Part shown: positions 6,443-14,243 of the stretch, piece after piece
Position numbering within the stretch: position 1 is the stretch's first letter
Layout: every line of letters begins with the position of its first letter
Assembly: GCA_036351575.1 (NCBI GenBank)
Contig: JAZBPJ010000088.1
Location: 1-18,268 of the forward strand
Source: JABDPF01 sp036351575
Lineage (GTDB): Bacteria > Pseudomonadota > Gammaproteobacteria > Xanthomonadales > SZUA-36
Direction of reading: 5' to 3'
Length of the DNA: 18,268 bases
Notes under the pieces: model-generated
The model's database searches: none
Seen by the model: the letters and a program-made list of their open reading frames with translations, nothing else
Told to the model about the DNA's origin: nothing
Translations under genes and position numbers: made by a program

Positions 6443-7618
6443 ATGCCGTCCCATCGAACCCATTCCCATGAAATTCGCTACGCCGCCACGCTGTCGGGCG
6501 TGATTGCGCTGCGCATGATGGGGCTTTTCCTGATTCTTCCGGTGTTCATGATTCTCGCCGTGGAGGTGCCCGGATACACGCCGCTGGCCGCCGGGGTGGC
6601 CATGGGCATCTACGGCCTGACCCAGGCGGCCCTGCAGCAGCCCTTTGGCTGGCTTTCGGACCGCTGGGGGCGGCGGCCGGTCCTGCTGCTCGGCCTGTCG
6701 CTGTTCGCGCTCGGCGGCATCGTGGCCGCCATGGGCGACAGCATGGCGGCATTGATCGCGGGGCGCGCGCTGCAAGGCTGCGGCGCCGTCGCCGGTGTCG
6801 CCATGGCGCTGGCTGCGGACGTGTCGCGCCCCGAGAAACGTTCCATCGTGATGGCCGTCATCGGCATGGGCATCGGCGCTTCTTTCCTGGTTTCCATGAT
6901 GGCGTCCGTGCCGCTGGCGACCCTGCTTGGTCTTGGCGGGCTGTTCTGGCTCACGGTTCTTTTTGCGGTCGCCGGAATCGTGCTGGTCCTGTCCGTGCCC
7001 GCGGTCACGCCGCGGCATGAAACGGTGCACGAGGGCGAGTCGCCGGCAACGCGCCCGGTCTGGCTGCTGTCGATCAGCGTGTTCCTGCTGCACCTGGTGA
7101 TGACGCTGCTGTTCGTGACGTTTCCGCCCATGCTGCAGGGGCGTTATGGCCTGGAACTGGCCGACCATTGGATGATTTACGTGCCGACCATGCTACTGTC
7201 CGTGGTCATCGTATTCCCGGCGCTGCGGCGCATGGGTGCAACGCTCTCCGAGCACCGTTACCTGCCCTGGGGTTTCGTGGCGATGTCGGTGGCCCTGGTC
7301 ACGATGTCGCTGACCGGTCAGTGGCTGCTGCTGGGTACCGCGGTGACCCTGTATTTCCTGGGTTTCAACCTGCTGGAAGCATCGATGCCTTCCGTGCTTT
7401 CCCGGGTGACCGGCAGCAGGGGGCGCGGACGCCGGATGGGTCTCTACAGTTCCTTCCAGTTTATCGGTGCTTTCATCGGCGGCGTCGCGGGCGGGTGGCT
7501 GCTGTCCCGCCTGGGCAGCGGTTTCGCGCTGACCCTGGCAGGGGTGTTTTGCCTGCTTTGGGCCGGGTTTTTGAGCCGCCTGATGAAGGGTGTTTTTCCG
7601 ACAGGGGCGCATGGCTGA
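6443..7618 (+). CDS. Major facilitator superfamily transporter (YajR-like group, no C-terminal domain)
   Basis: A 391-residue protein with 12 hydrophobic segments. The loop between helices 2 and 3 carries MFS motif A (GWLSDRWGRRPVLLLG, around residue 70). The N-terminus (IRYAATLSGVIALRMMGLF) and the gene's place just before ssb match a conserved gammaproteobacterial MFS gene. It resembles drug-efflux-type proton antiporters, but no substrate can be inferred. E. coli YajR carries an extra C-terminal cytoplasmic domain; this protein ends soon after helix 12. The charged loop in the middle (about residues 190-210) separates the two six-helix halves. The start at 6443 keeps the conserved N-terminus although it lacks a ribosome binding site. 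It is divergent from ispB and 41 bp ahead of ssb. Confidence 0.85.
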   Translation: MPSHRTHSHEIRYAATLSGVIALRMMGLFLILPVFMILAVEVPGYTPLAAGVAMGIYGLTQAALQQPFGWLSDRWGRRPVLLLGLSLFALGGIVAAMGDSMAALIAGRALQGCGAVAGVAMALAADVSRPEKRSIVMAVIGMGIGASFLVSMMASVPLATLLGLGGLFWLTVLFAVAGIVLVLSVPAVTPRHETVHEGESPATRPVWLLSISVFLLHLVMTLLFVTFPPMLQGRYGLELADHWMIYVPTMLLSVVIVFPALRRMGATLSEHRYLPWGFVAMSVALVTMSLTGQWLLLGTAVTLYFLGFNLLEASMPSVLSRVTGSRGRGRRMGLYSSFQFIGAFIGGVAGGWLLSRLGSGFALTLAGVFCLLWAGFLSRLMKGVFPTGAHG

Positions 7619-7659
7619 CTGTGCTAAACTTCCAGCACGCTTGAATAGGGAGGTGCCTG

Positions 7660-8145
7660 ATGGCACGAGGTATCAATAAAGTTATCCTGGTCGGCAACCT
7701 TGGAGGCGATCCGGAAACACGCTACACGGCCAGCGGAGCCGCGATCACGAATATTACCGTTGCGACCAGCGAGTCCTGGCGCGACAAGCAGACCGGCGAG
7801 ACCCAGGAACGCACCGAGTGGCACCGGGTCGTATTTTTCAACCGCCTGGCGGAAATCGCCGGCGAGTACCTGCGCAAGGGCCGCCAGGTCTATATCGAGG
7901 GCTCGCTGCGCACGCGGAAATGGCAGGGTCAGGACGGCCAGGACCGCTGGACTACCGAAATCGTGGCGAACGAAATGCAGATGCTGGGCAACCGTGGTGA
8001 CGACGCGGGTTCACGCCCCTCGGGCGGCGGTTTTCGCGACCAGCGACCGGCGCAACAGCCACAGCAGCAGTCTTCGCAGCAGAACCAGGAATCGCAGCAG
8101 CCCGCGGCAGAGGACGGCTTCACGGACGACGACATTCCGTTCTGA
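7660..8145 (+). CDS. ssb: Single-stranded DNA-binding protein
   Basis: A 161-residue SSB that coats single-stranded DNA in replication, recombination and repair. An OB fold covers residues 1-110 (GINKVILVGNLGGDPETRY, EWHRVVFFNRLAE, YIEGSLRTRKW). A Gly/Gln-rich flexible linker follows (about 111-150), with the acidic tip DDDIPF at 156-161 that recruits partner proteins. The ATG at 7660 has GGGAGG seven bases upstream. The gene follows an MFS gene as in Pseudomonas-type genomes. The stop is only 24 bp before rmlB with no U-tailed hairpin, so read-through into the sugar-nucleotide operon is likely. No clear promoter was found in the 41-bp gap in front. Confidence 0.97.
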   Translation: MARGINKVILVGNLGGDPETRYTASGAAITNITVATSESWRDKQTGETQERTEWHRVVFFNRLAEIAGEYLRKGRQVYIEGSLRTRKWQGQDGQDRWTTEIVANEMQMLGNRGDDAGSRPSGGGFRDQRPAQQPQQQSSQQNQESQQPAAEDGFTDDDIPF

Positions 8146-8169
8146 TCCGGCGGTAACCGGACCCTGATC

Positions 8170-9228
8170 ATGAGAACTGTACTCGTTACCGGTGGCGCGG
8201 GATTCATCGGCGGTAATTACGTTCTGCGCAGCCTGGCGAAAAACCCGGACCTGCGCATCGTCAACCTGGATGCGCTGACCTACGCAGGCAACCTCGACAC
8301 GCTGGCCGGCCTGCAGGGCAATGACCGCCATGTCTTCATGCACGGCAGCATTGCGGATCAAGGCCTGCTAACCCGGCTGCTCGAGGAGTACGCGCCGCAC
8401 GCCGTCGTGAATTTCGCAGCCGAGAGCCACGTGGACAGATCGATTGACGGGCCGGCTGATTTTATCCAGACCAACATCGTCGGCACCTTCAACCTGCTCC
8501 AGTGCACACTGGACTGGTGGAAGACCCGGCCCGAGGCCGAGCAGCAGGCGTTTCGTTTCCTGCACGTTTCGACCGACGAGGTGTACGGAAGCCTGGGTGA
8601 CACCGGCCTGTTCGAGGAAACCACGGCCTATGCGCCGAACTCACCCTATGCCGCGTCCAAGGCCAGTTCGGACCACCTGGTCCGTGCCTGGTTTCACACC
8701 TTCGGGCTGCCCGTGCTGACCACCAATTGCTCCAACAACTACGGTCCGTTCCAGTTTCCCGAAAAACTGATTCCGCTGATGATCCTCAACGCGCTGGAGT
8801 ACAAACCGCTGCCGGTCTACGGCGACGGCAAACAGGTGCGTGACTGGCTCTATGTGCTGGATCACGTCGACGCCATCAATGCCGTTCTGGAGCGCGGCAC
8901 GCCCGGCGAGGTGTACAACGTGGGCGGCAACTCCGAGCGCACGAACATGCAGGTCGTGCAGGCCATCTGCGATATCGTCGACGAGCGTCGTCCGGGTGAG
9001 AAGGGCAGCCGCCGGCAGTTGATCGAGCACGTGACCGACCGCCCCGGCCACGATCGGCGCTACGCAATCGACTGCAGCAAGCTGATGAAGTCGCTGGGCT
9101 GGCGGCAGACGGTGGATTTCGAAGCCGGCCTGGCCCGCACCGTGGACTGGTACCTGTCCAACAGCGAGTGGATCGGGCGCGTGCGGGACGGCAGCTACCA
9201 GGGCGAACGCCTGGGTCTCGGCGCCTGA
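8170..9228 (+). CDS. rmlB: dTDP-glucose 4,6-dehydratase
   Basis: A 352-residue enzyme of the extended SDR family and the second step of dTDP-L-rhamnose synthesis: dTDP-glucose to dTDP-4-keto-6-deoxyglucose using bound NAD. TGGAGFIG (7-14) is the nucleotide-binding glycine motif. STDEVYG (134-140) holds the active-site Thr-Asp-Glu, and Tyr160 and Lys164 (YAASK) complete the catalytic set. NNYGPFQFPEKLIPL is also typical of RmlB. No Shine-Dalgarno sequence stands out before the ATG at 8170, so translation may depend on the upstream ssb; a small stem (TCCGG/CCGGA) lies in the gap. It heads an rmlB-A-C-D-manC series, all on one strand. Confidence 0.97.
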   Translation: MRTVLVTGGAGFIGGNYVLRSLAKNPDLRIVNLDALTYAGNLDTLAGLQGNDRHVFMHGSIADQGLLTRLLEEYAPHAVVNFAAESHVDRSIDGPADFIQTNIVGTFNLLQCTLDWWKTRPEAEQQAFRFLHVSTDEVYGSLGDTGLFEETTAYAPNSPYAASKASSDHLVRAWFHTFGLPVLTTNCSNNYGPFQFPEKLIPLMILNALEYKPLPVYGDGKQVRDWLYVLDHVDAINAVLERGTPGEVYNVGGNSERTNMQVVQAICDIVDERRPGEKGSRRQLIEHVTDRPGHDRRYAIDCSKLMKSLGWRQTVDFEAGLARTVDWYLSNSEWIGRVRDGSYQGERLGLGA

Positions 9229-9255
9229 GCGCCAGCAGCTCACGGAGAACAGACA

Positions 9256-10134
9256 GTGGAAAGAAAAGGCATCATCCTGGCCGGCGGCAGTGGAACCCGA
9301 CTGCACCCCCTGACCCGCGTGATCAGCAAGCAGCTGCTGCCGGTTTACGACAAGCCGATGATCTACTATCCGCTGACCACGCTGATGTACGCCGGCATCC
9401 GGGAAATCATGATTATCACCACGCCGCACGAGCAGCACCTGTTCAAGGGGTTGCTGGGTGACGGCAGCGAATGGGGGCTGAGGCTGGAGTACGCGGTGCA
9501 GCCGAAGCCCGAGGGCCTGGCGCAGGCGCTGATCATCGCGGAGGAATTCCTGGCTGGCGGTCCCTCCTGCCTGATCCTGGGTGACAATATCTTTCATGGC
9601 GGCGGCCTGCGCATTGTGCTCGAGCGCGCGGCGAGCCGGACGGACGGCGCCACCGTGTTCGGCTACTGGGTCAGGGATCCCGAGCGCTACGGCGTGGTGG
9701 AATTCGACGAGTCTTTCCAGGCGCTCAGCATCGAGGAAAAACCCGGCCAGCCCAAGTCGAATTACGCGGTCACCGGTCTGTATTTTTACGATGAGCGCGC
9801 CTCTGAATATGCGCGCATGCTGGCCCCGTCGAGTCGCGGCGAACTCGAGATCACGGATCTGAACCGCAGATACCTGGAAGAGGGCAGCCTGTCGGTCGAA
9901 CGCCTCGGGCGTGGTTTCGCCTGGCTCGACACGGGCACCCACCAGTCCCTGCAGGAGGCTTCGAGCTTTATCGAGACCATCGAAAACCGCCAGGGTCTGA
10001 AGATCGCCTGCCCCGAGGAAGTAGCCTATGAACAGCGTTGGATCGATGACGACCAGGTCCGCAGCCTGGCGGAACCGCTGCTCAAAAGCGGCTACGGACA
10101 GTACCTGCTGGACATCCTGAAGCGGGGAAGCTGA
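9256..10134 (+). CDS. rmlA: Glucose-1-phosphate thymidylyltransferase
   Basis: A 292-residue nucleotidyltransferase and the first step of dTDP-L-rhamnose synthesis: glucose-1-phosphate plus dTTP gives dTDP-glucose and pyrophosphate. The signature GGSGTRLHPLT (10-20) is followed by SKQLLPVYDKPMIYYPL, with the catalytic Lys/Arg positions intact. LGDNIFHG (metal-binding Asp110) and the sugar-binding EEKPGQPKSNYAVTGLYFYD are present. Length matches RmlA exactly. Family members are normally inhibited by dTDP-L-rhamnose. The start is GTG at 9256, with GGAG eight bases upstream and the conserved KGIILAGG right after it. The gap from rmlB is 27 bp and the next gene follows after 2 bp. Confidence 0.97.
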   Translation: MERKGIILAGGSGTRLHPLTRVISKQLLPVYDKPMIYYPLTTLMYAGIREIMIITTPHEQHLFKGLLGDGSEWGLRLEYAVQPKPEGLAQALIIAEEFLAGGPSCLILGDNIFHGGGLRIVLERAASRTDGATVFGYWVRDPERYGVVEFDESFQALSIEEKPGQPKSNYAVTGLYFYDERASEYARMLAPSSRGELEITDLNRRYLEEGSLSVERLGRGFAWLDTGTHQSLQEASSFIETIENRQGLKIACPEEVAYEQRWIDDDQVRSLAEPLLKSGYGQYLLDILKRGS

Positions 10135-10136
10135 CC

Positions 10137-10694
10137 GTGAGAGTGATTGAAACCGGTATTCCGGGGCTTTTGGTGGTGGAGCCGGTCGTGCACGGCGACA
10201 ACCGGGGTTTCTTCATGGAAACCTGGCGAGCCGGGGCCTACCGCGAACTCGGCATGCCCGATCGTTTCGTGCAGGCCAACCAGTCCCGTTCACGCGAAGG
10301 CGTCATTCGCGGGCTGCATTTCCAGTACCCGCAGCCGCAGGGAAAACTGGTCTGGGTGCTCGAGGGGCGCGCGTTCGATGTCGCCGTCGATATCCGCCCC
10401 GACTCTCCGACCTACCGCCAGTGGGCCTCGGTCGAACTCAGCGCGGAGAACCGCCGCCAGTTTTGGATTCCCGAGGGATTTGCCCACGGTTTTTGCGCCC
10501 TGGGCGGATCCGTCACGCTGAGCTACCTGTGTACCGCGGAATACGCAGCCGAGTTCGACGCTTCGATCGCCTGGAACGACCCGGACATCGGCATCGAATG
10601 GCCGATAGCCGCAGGTGAATTATCGGGCAAGGATGCCGCGGCCCCGTGCCTGGCGGACTTCGACCCCGCAAGACTTCCCCGGATGGCCGCATGA
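10137..10694 (+). CDS. rmlC: dTDP-4-dehydrorhamnose 3,5-epimerase
   Basis: A 185-residue cupin-fold epimerase and the third step of dTDP-L-rhamnose synthesis: it inverts carbons 3 and 5 of the 4-keto sugar. RGLHFQ (His61, catalytic base), QGKLVWVLEGRAFDVAVDIR, IPEGFAHGF (His117) and Tyr136 in LCTAEYAAEFD match the active-site pattern. The start is GTG at 10137, two bases past the rmlA stop, with GGGGAAG upstream inside the end of rmlA. The last four bases overlap the start of rmlD (ATGA), typical of translational coupling. Confidence 0.97.
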   Translation: MRVIETGIPGLLVVEPVVHGDNRGFFMETWRAGAYRELGMPDRFVQANQSRSREGVIRGLHFQYPQPQGKLVWVLEGRAFDVAVDIRPDSPTYRQWASVELSAENRRQFWIPEGFAHGFCALGGSVTLSYLCTAEYAAEFDASIAWNDPDIGIEWPIAAGELSGKDAAAPCLADFDPARLPRMAA

Positions 10695-11611
10695 AAGTCC
10701 TGCTGGCGGGAGCAGCCGGACAACTGGGGCGTGAAATGCAGCCTCTGCTGTCGGGGATGGGCGCCGTCACCGCGGTTGACCGTGTTTTTCCGCCGGACGG
10801 TGCACAGGGGCAGGCACTGGACCTGGCCGACTTTGAAGCCGTCGAAGCCCTGCTCGAAGACCTGCGACCCGACGTGATCGTCAATGCCGCCGCGTACACC
10901 GCCGTCGACGCGGCCGAAGACGAACCTGGTGCCGCGTACCGGATCAACGCGGATTTCCCCGGCCTGCTGGCAAACCATGCCGCCTCGAGCGGCGCCTTCC
11001 TGCTGCATTACTCGACGGATTACGTGTTTTCGGGAGAGGCGCAAAAGCCGTATCGCGAAGGCGACCGGCCCGGCCCGCTCGGCGTGTACGGCGCCAGCAA
11101 GCTGGCCGGAGAAGAGGCCATTGCAGCTTCCGGTTGCCGCAACCTCGTGGTTCGAACGTCCTGGGTCTGGTCCGGCCAGGGCAACAATTTCGTTTTGACC
11201 ATGCTGCGCCTCGCCGCCAGCCGTTCCAGCCTGTCGGTCGTCGATGACCAGGTCGGGCGGCCAACCTGGGCCCGCAACCTCGCGGCAGCGAGTCATTCCA
11301 TGCTGCAGCAGGCATTGCAGGCTGCTGCAGCCGGGCGACTGGACGGGATCTGTCACTACTGCGACAGGGAAGCGGTTTCCTGGTGTGAATTCGCCCGGGC
11401 GATATTCGACAGCGCTGCTGAGATCGGTCTTCTCGGCGAAGCGCCCGCTGTAAAGGCTGTCGCATCAGAGGATTATCCGCAAAAGGCGCGGCGCCCGGCT
11501 TACTCGGTGCTCGATACGTCCCGTGCCGAGCGCTGTTTCGGCATTGAACCGGCCGGGTTGCACGAATCTTTGCGGACCTGCCTGCGAGAGATCGAGCATG
11601 CCCGGCGCTGA
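10691..11611 (+). CDS. rmlD: dTDP-4-dehydrorhamnose reductase
   Basis: A 306-residue SDR enzyme that makes dTDP-L-rhamnose by NAD(P)H-dependent reduction of the 4-keto group, the last pathway step. GAAGQLG (7-13) is the cofactor motif, STDYVFSG (108-115) holds the active-site Thr, and Tyr133/Lys137 lie in YGASK. The frame is open 15 codons further upstream, but those codons lie inside rmlC; the ATG at 10691 overlaps the rmlC stop (ATGA) and aligns with the family start MKVLL. The C-terminal end is slightly extended against E. coli RmlD (299). Its own end overlaps manC by 14 bp. Confidence 0.96.
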   Translation: MKVLLAGAAGQLGREMQPLLSGMGAVTAVDRVFPPDGAQGQALDLADFEAVEALLEDLRPDVIVNAAAYTAVDAAEDEPGAAYRINADFPGLLANHAASSGAFLLHYSTDYVFSGEAQKPYREGDRPGPLGVYGASKLAGEEAIAASGCRNLVVRTSWVWSGQGNNFVLTMLRLAASRSSLSVVDDQVGRPTWARNLAAASHSMLQQALQAAAAGRLDGICHYCDREAVSWCEFARAIFDSAAEIGLLGEAPAVKAVASEDYPQKARRPAYSVLDTSRAERCFGIEPAGLHESLRTCLREIEHARR

Positions 11612-13052
11612 TTTCAATGACAGCGGTGTCTTTCCGGTCATCCTCTCCGGGGGCTCCGGTTCGCGCCTGTGGCCCGTATCCCGCCGTGCGCATCCCAAGC
11701 CGTTCATGAAGCTGCTGGACGGTGAGACCATGGCCGAAAAGACGCTGCGGCGGGCGATGGGCATTGCGCCCGGCGCACCGGTAATGACCGTCACCAGCCG
11801 CGATTACTTTTTCTATACCCGCGACCTTTATGCAGGGCTCGTCGGCAAAACCATCGAGACGCCTTTTCTGCTGGAGCCCATCGGCCGCAATACCGCGCCC
11901 GCCATCGCGCTGGCTGCACACAGCCTGGCCGCGATGCACGGTCCCCGTGCCGTGATGCTGGTCATGCCGGCGGATCACCTCGTCGAGGACCTGCGTACAT
12001 TCGAAAAGGCCGCTTCAGACGCCGTGAAACTGGCCCGACGCGGCCTGCTGGTCACCTTTGGGGTGAATCCGACCCACGCCGAAACCGGCTACGGATATAT
12101 TCGAAAAGGCTCCCGCCTGCCGGACTCGGCGGGATTTGAAGTGGCCGCCTTCGTTGAGAAGCCGGACCTGGAAACCGCGGAGTCTTACGTCGCATCGGGC
12201 GAGTACGACTGGAATTCCGGCATGTTCTGCTTCGAGGCCGGTGTTTTCCTGGATGCGCTGGAGCGCTTTGCCCCGGACGTGGCCGAGCGCGCGCAGGCCT
12301 GTTTCGATGCGATGGACCTGGACCGGCAGCCACTGGAAATACCGCGCACGCTGTTTGAGCGATGTCCGTCCATCTCGATCGACTACGCGGTCATGGAGCG
12401 GGCGGACAACTGCGCGGTGGTGGCCGGCGACTTTGGCTGGAGCGATATCGGTACCTGGCGCGCCATGGCCGAGCTCTACGAAACGGACGAGGCGGGCAAC
12501 AGCGTGGTCGGAAAAGTCATCATGGTGGACAGCAGCAACTGTTTCGTCCGCGGGGAAGACCGCCTGATTGCAGCTGTCGGCGTGGACAACCTGGTGCTGG
12601 TGGATACCGGCGACGCCGTTCTCGTGGCGGACCGGGACCGGGCCCAGGACGTCAAGGACGTGGTTGACCAGCTCGGTGATGTCGATCCCGGGATGGCCGT
12701 GTTCCACAAGACCGTGCACCGGCCCTGGGGGTATTTCGCGGTACTCGAAGATTCGGACGATTGCAAGGTCCGGCGCCTGGTCGTCAGGCCGGGCCAGGTT
12801 TTGTCGCTGCAGATGCACGAACGGCGCGCTGAGCACTGGACCGTGGTCAGCGGCGAGCCCAAGGTCATGATCGGTGAAAAAGAGAACGTGCTCGCGCCAA
12901 ACGAGTCGGTGTTCATTCCGGCCGGCACGCGGCACCGTCTCGAAAACCCGGGTTCGCAAGACGTCGTCCTGATCGAGGTGCAGACCGGCGAGTACCTCGG
13001 CGCCGACGATATCGTCCGTTACGAAGACGTCTACGGCAGGGCGGAGCCATGA
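11598..13052 (+). CDS. manC: Mannose-1-phosphate guanylyltransferase / mannose-6-phosphate isomerase
   Basis: A 484-residue bifunctional-type enzyme making GDP-mannose from mannose-1-phosphate and GTP, with a C-terminal cupin domain that in relatives interconverts fructose-6- and mannose-6-phosphate. The N-terminal domain has GGSGSRLWPVSR (18-29), GYGYIRKG, FVEKP and DWNSGMF. The C-terminal domain starts near HRPWGYF (about 374) and has IPAGTRHRLENPG. Its usual QMHHHRAEHW metal motif reads QMHERRAEHW, so the second His is Arg, and isomerase activity is less certain than guanylyl transfer. The frame is open 25 codons earlier inside rmlD; the ATG at 11598, with GAGAG upstream, gives the family start. 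It overlaps rmlD by 14 bp and the next gene by 4 bp. No phosphomannomutase gene is in the window. Confidence 0.95.
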   Translation: MPGADFNDSGVFPVILSGGSGSRLWPVSRRAHPKPFMKLLDGETMAEKTLRRAMGIAPGAPVMTVTSRDYFFYTRDLYAGLVGKTIETPFLLEPIGRNTAPAIALAAHSLAAMHGPRAVMLVMPADHLVEDLRTFEKAASDAVKLARRGLLVTFGVNPTHAETGYGYIRKGSRLPDSAGFEVAAFVEKPDLETAESYVASGEYDWNSGMFCFEAGVFLDALERFAPDVAERAQACFDAMDLDRQPLEIPRTLFERCPSISIDYAVMERADNCAVVAGDFGWSDIGTWRAMAELYETDEAGNSVVGKVIMVDSSNCFVRGEDRLIAAVGVDNLVLVDTGDAVLVADRDRAQDVKDVVDQLGDVDPGMAVFHKTVHRPWGYFAVLEDSDDCKVRRLVVRPGQVLSLQMHERRAEHWTVVSGEPKVMIGEKENVLAPNESVFIPAGTRHRLENPGSQDVVLIEVQTGEYLGADDIVRYEDVYGRAEP

Positions 13053-13936
13053 TCCTGGCTGCACGGTTTTCCCTTTTGTGCATGCTGGCCACCGCTTGCT
13101 GCGCGGCCGGTCCGGCGGCAGCCGATGCGCAGCACGAGCAGGAAATTCTCGACTGGCGCGCGGCCCGGCATGAGCGCCTTTCTTCCCCCGACGGCTGGCT
13201 GACGCTGGTCGGGCTGGAATGGCTGCAGCCGGGGGCGAACCCGGTCGGCTCGGATCCCTCAAACGACGTCCGCATCCCCGGCGGTCCTGCGTCCTGGGGC
13301 ACCGTCTACCTGGATGATGAATCCATCTCTTTTGTGCCAGCCGAGGGCAGCGGCGTGACTGTCGACGGGCAGGACGTTGCCGAGGCGGTACTGGCCCCCG
13401 ATACGGCCGGCACACCGACGGTCGTACGCAGCGGCGACCTGGCTTTCCATGTTATCGAGCGCGGCTCGTTCGCCTTGCGGATCAAAGACCGCCGCGCGCC
13501 CGCACTGCTCGCCTTCGAGGAGGTTCCGGCTTACGCGATCGATTCCAGTTGGCGCATACAGGGCCGGTTGCTTCGTGCTGAAGCCGGTGTGACGGCAGAA
13601 ATCGTGAACGTGCTCGGGCAGGTCAGCGAGTCGCCTGTTTACGGCACCTTCGAGTTCGAGCGCGAGGGAAAAACGCACCGTTTGCTGGCGCTCGGCACGG
13701 AGGAATCGGAGTCGCTGTGGTTCCTGTTCGCCGACCGGACGTCGGGGCGCGAATCCTATGGTGCGGGCCGTTTCCTCTACAGCGAGGGAATGCCGAAGGA
13801 TGGCGAACTGACGGTTGATTTCAACAAGGCATACAATCCGCCCTGCGCGTTTAATGACTATTCAACCTGCCCGTTGCCGCCGGCGCAGAACCGCCTGGAC
13901 ATTCACGTCCGCGCGGGAGAAAAGAAATATCATTGA
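13049..13936 (+). CDS. DUF1684 family exported protein of unknown function
   Basis: A 295-residue protein with an N-terminal signal peptide (hydrophobic stretch about 3-20, likely cut after AAADA before QHEQE). The Cys pair at 17-18 lacks a Leu/Val at -3, so it is not a clear lipoprotein. The C-terminal block DFNKAYNPPCAFNDYSTCPL followed by PPAQNRLDIHVRAGEKKY is the hallmark of DUF1684. SDPSNDVRIPGGPASWGTVYLDD resembles an FHA-like beta segment, as is common in the family. No catalytic function is established. The ATG overlaps the manC stop (ATGA), so it is probably co-translated with the sugar-nucleotide genes. A periplasmic or cell-surface role is inferred from the signal peptide only. Confidence 0.88.
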   Translation: MILAARFSLLCMLATACCAAGPAAADAQHEQEILDWRAARHERLSSPDGWLTLVGLEWLQPGANPVGSDPSNDVRIPGGPASWGTVYLDDESISFVPAEGSGVTVDGQDVAEAVLAPDTAGTPTVVRSGDLAFHVIERGSFALRIKDRRAPALLAFEEVPAYAIDSSWRIQGRLLRAEAGVTAEIVNVLGQVSESPVYGTFEFEREGKTHRLLALGTEESESLWFLFADRTSGRESYGAGRFLYSEGMPKDGELTVDFNKAYNPPCAFNDYSTCPLPPAQNRLDIHVRAGEKKYH

Positions 13937-13970
13937 ATCGGGAGGTGACTGGGTAGAAGAGCAGGGGTGC

Positions 13971-14004
13971 TGGCCGCGATACCGGGCGGTAAAGCGGCCG
14001 TTTT
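13971..14004 (+). terminator. Possible terminator of the ssb-rml-manC-DUF1684 series
   Basis: GGCCGC (13972-13977) and GCGGCC (13994-13999) can pair, with a flanking T-G wobble, around a 16-base loop, followed by GTTTT. It lies 35 bp after the DUF1684 stop. The stem is short and the loop long, so strength is uncertain. Confidence 0.45.
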
Positions 14005-14005
14005 G

Positions 14006-14119
14006 TCAGCGGGCGGAGGCCCAGACCCGGCGGATCAGCAGGAACAGCGCGATCCAGGTGGACCCGAACAGCGGTCCGTCCCGCCTGTGTTCGATGGCTG
14101 CCTGTCGTTGCGTGTTCAT
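14006..14119 (-). CDS. Small membrane protein (37 residues) downstream of pspC
   Basis: The ATG at 14119 is preceded by AGGAG at ideal spacing (seven bases), the best ribosome binding site in this part of the window. The frame ends at TGA 14006-14008. The 37-residue product has a polar, positively charged N-terminus (MNTQRQAAIEHRRDGP), one hydrophobic segment (about 17-29, LFGSTWIALFLLI) and a basic tail (RRVWASAR). That is the layout of a single-pass inner-membrane peptide with both ends charged. It lies 124 bp after pspC on the same strand and may be read from the psp promoter; the gap holds only a small CAGGT/ACCTG hairpin and no strong promoter. I do not recognise a family. PspD and PspG of enteric bacteria are also small Psp proteins, but I see no sequence match. 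Confidence 0.6.
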   Translation of the reverse strand: MNTQRQAAIEHRRDGPLFGSTWIALFLLIRRVWASAR

Positions 14120-14243
14120 CTGCTCTCTCCTGTACTTATGACTTTTCGGTTCGTTCAGGTTTTTACCTGTTTCTTTAACTGTTTGACGTTTCGAGTGCGG
14201 ATTTCGTTACACGCCAAATGCAATAAAGTTGGATCGACAGGGC

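Noticed and set aside
6338..7168. 277-codon open extension upstream of ispB on the minus strand
   Set aside because: It is antisense to the MFS gene, rich in Gln/His/Arg as expected for a shadow frame, and ispB family alignment, ribosome binding site and promoter all place the start at 6337.
8641..9942. 433-codon minus-strand frame across rmlB and rmlA
   Set aside because: Antisense to two clear enzymes; no family resemblance; long open shadow frames are normal in high-GC DNA.
12015..13415. 466-codon minus-strand frame across manC and the DUF1684 gene
   Set aside because: Antisense shadow that crosses a gene border, with low-complexity composition and no motif.
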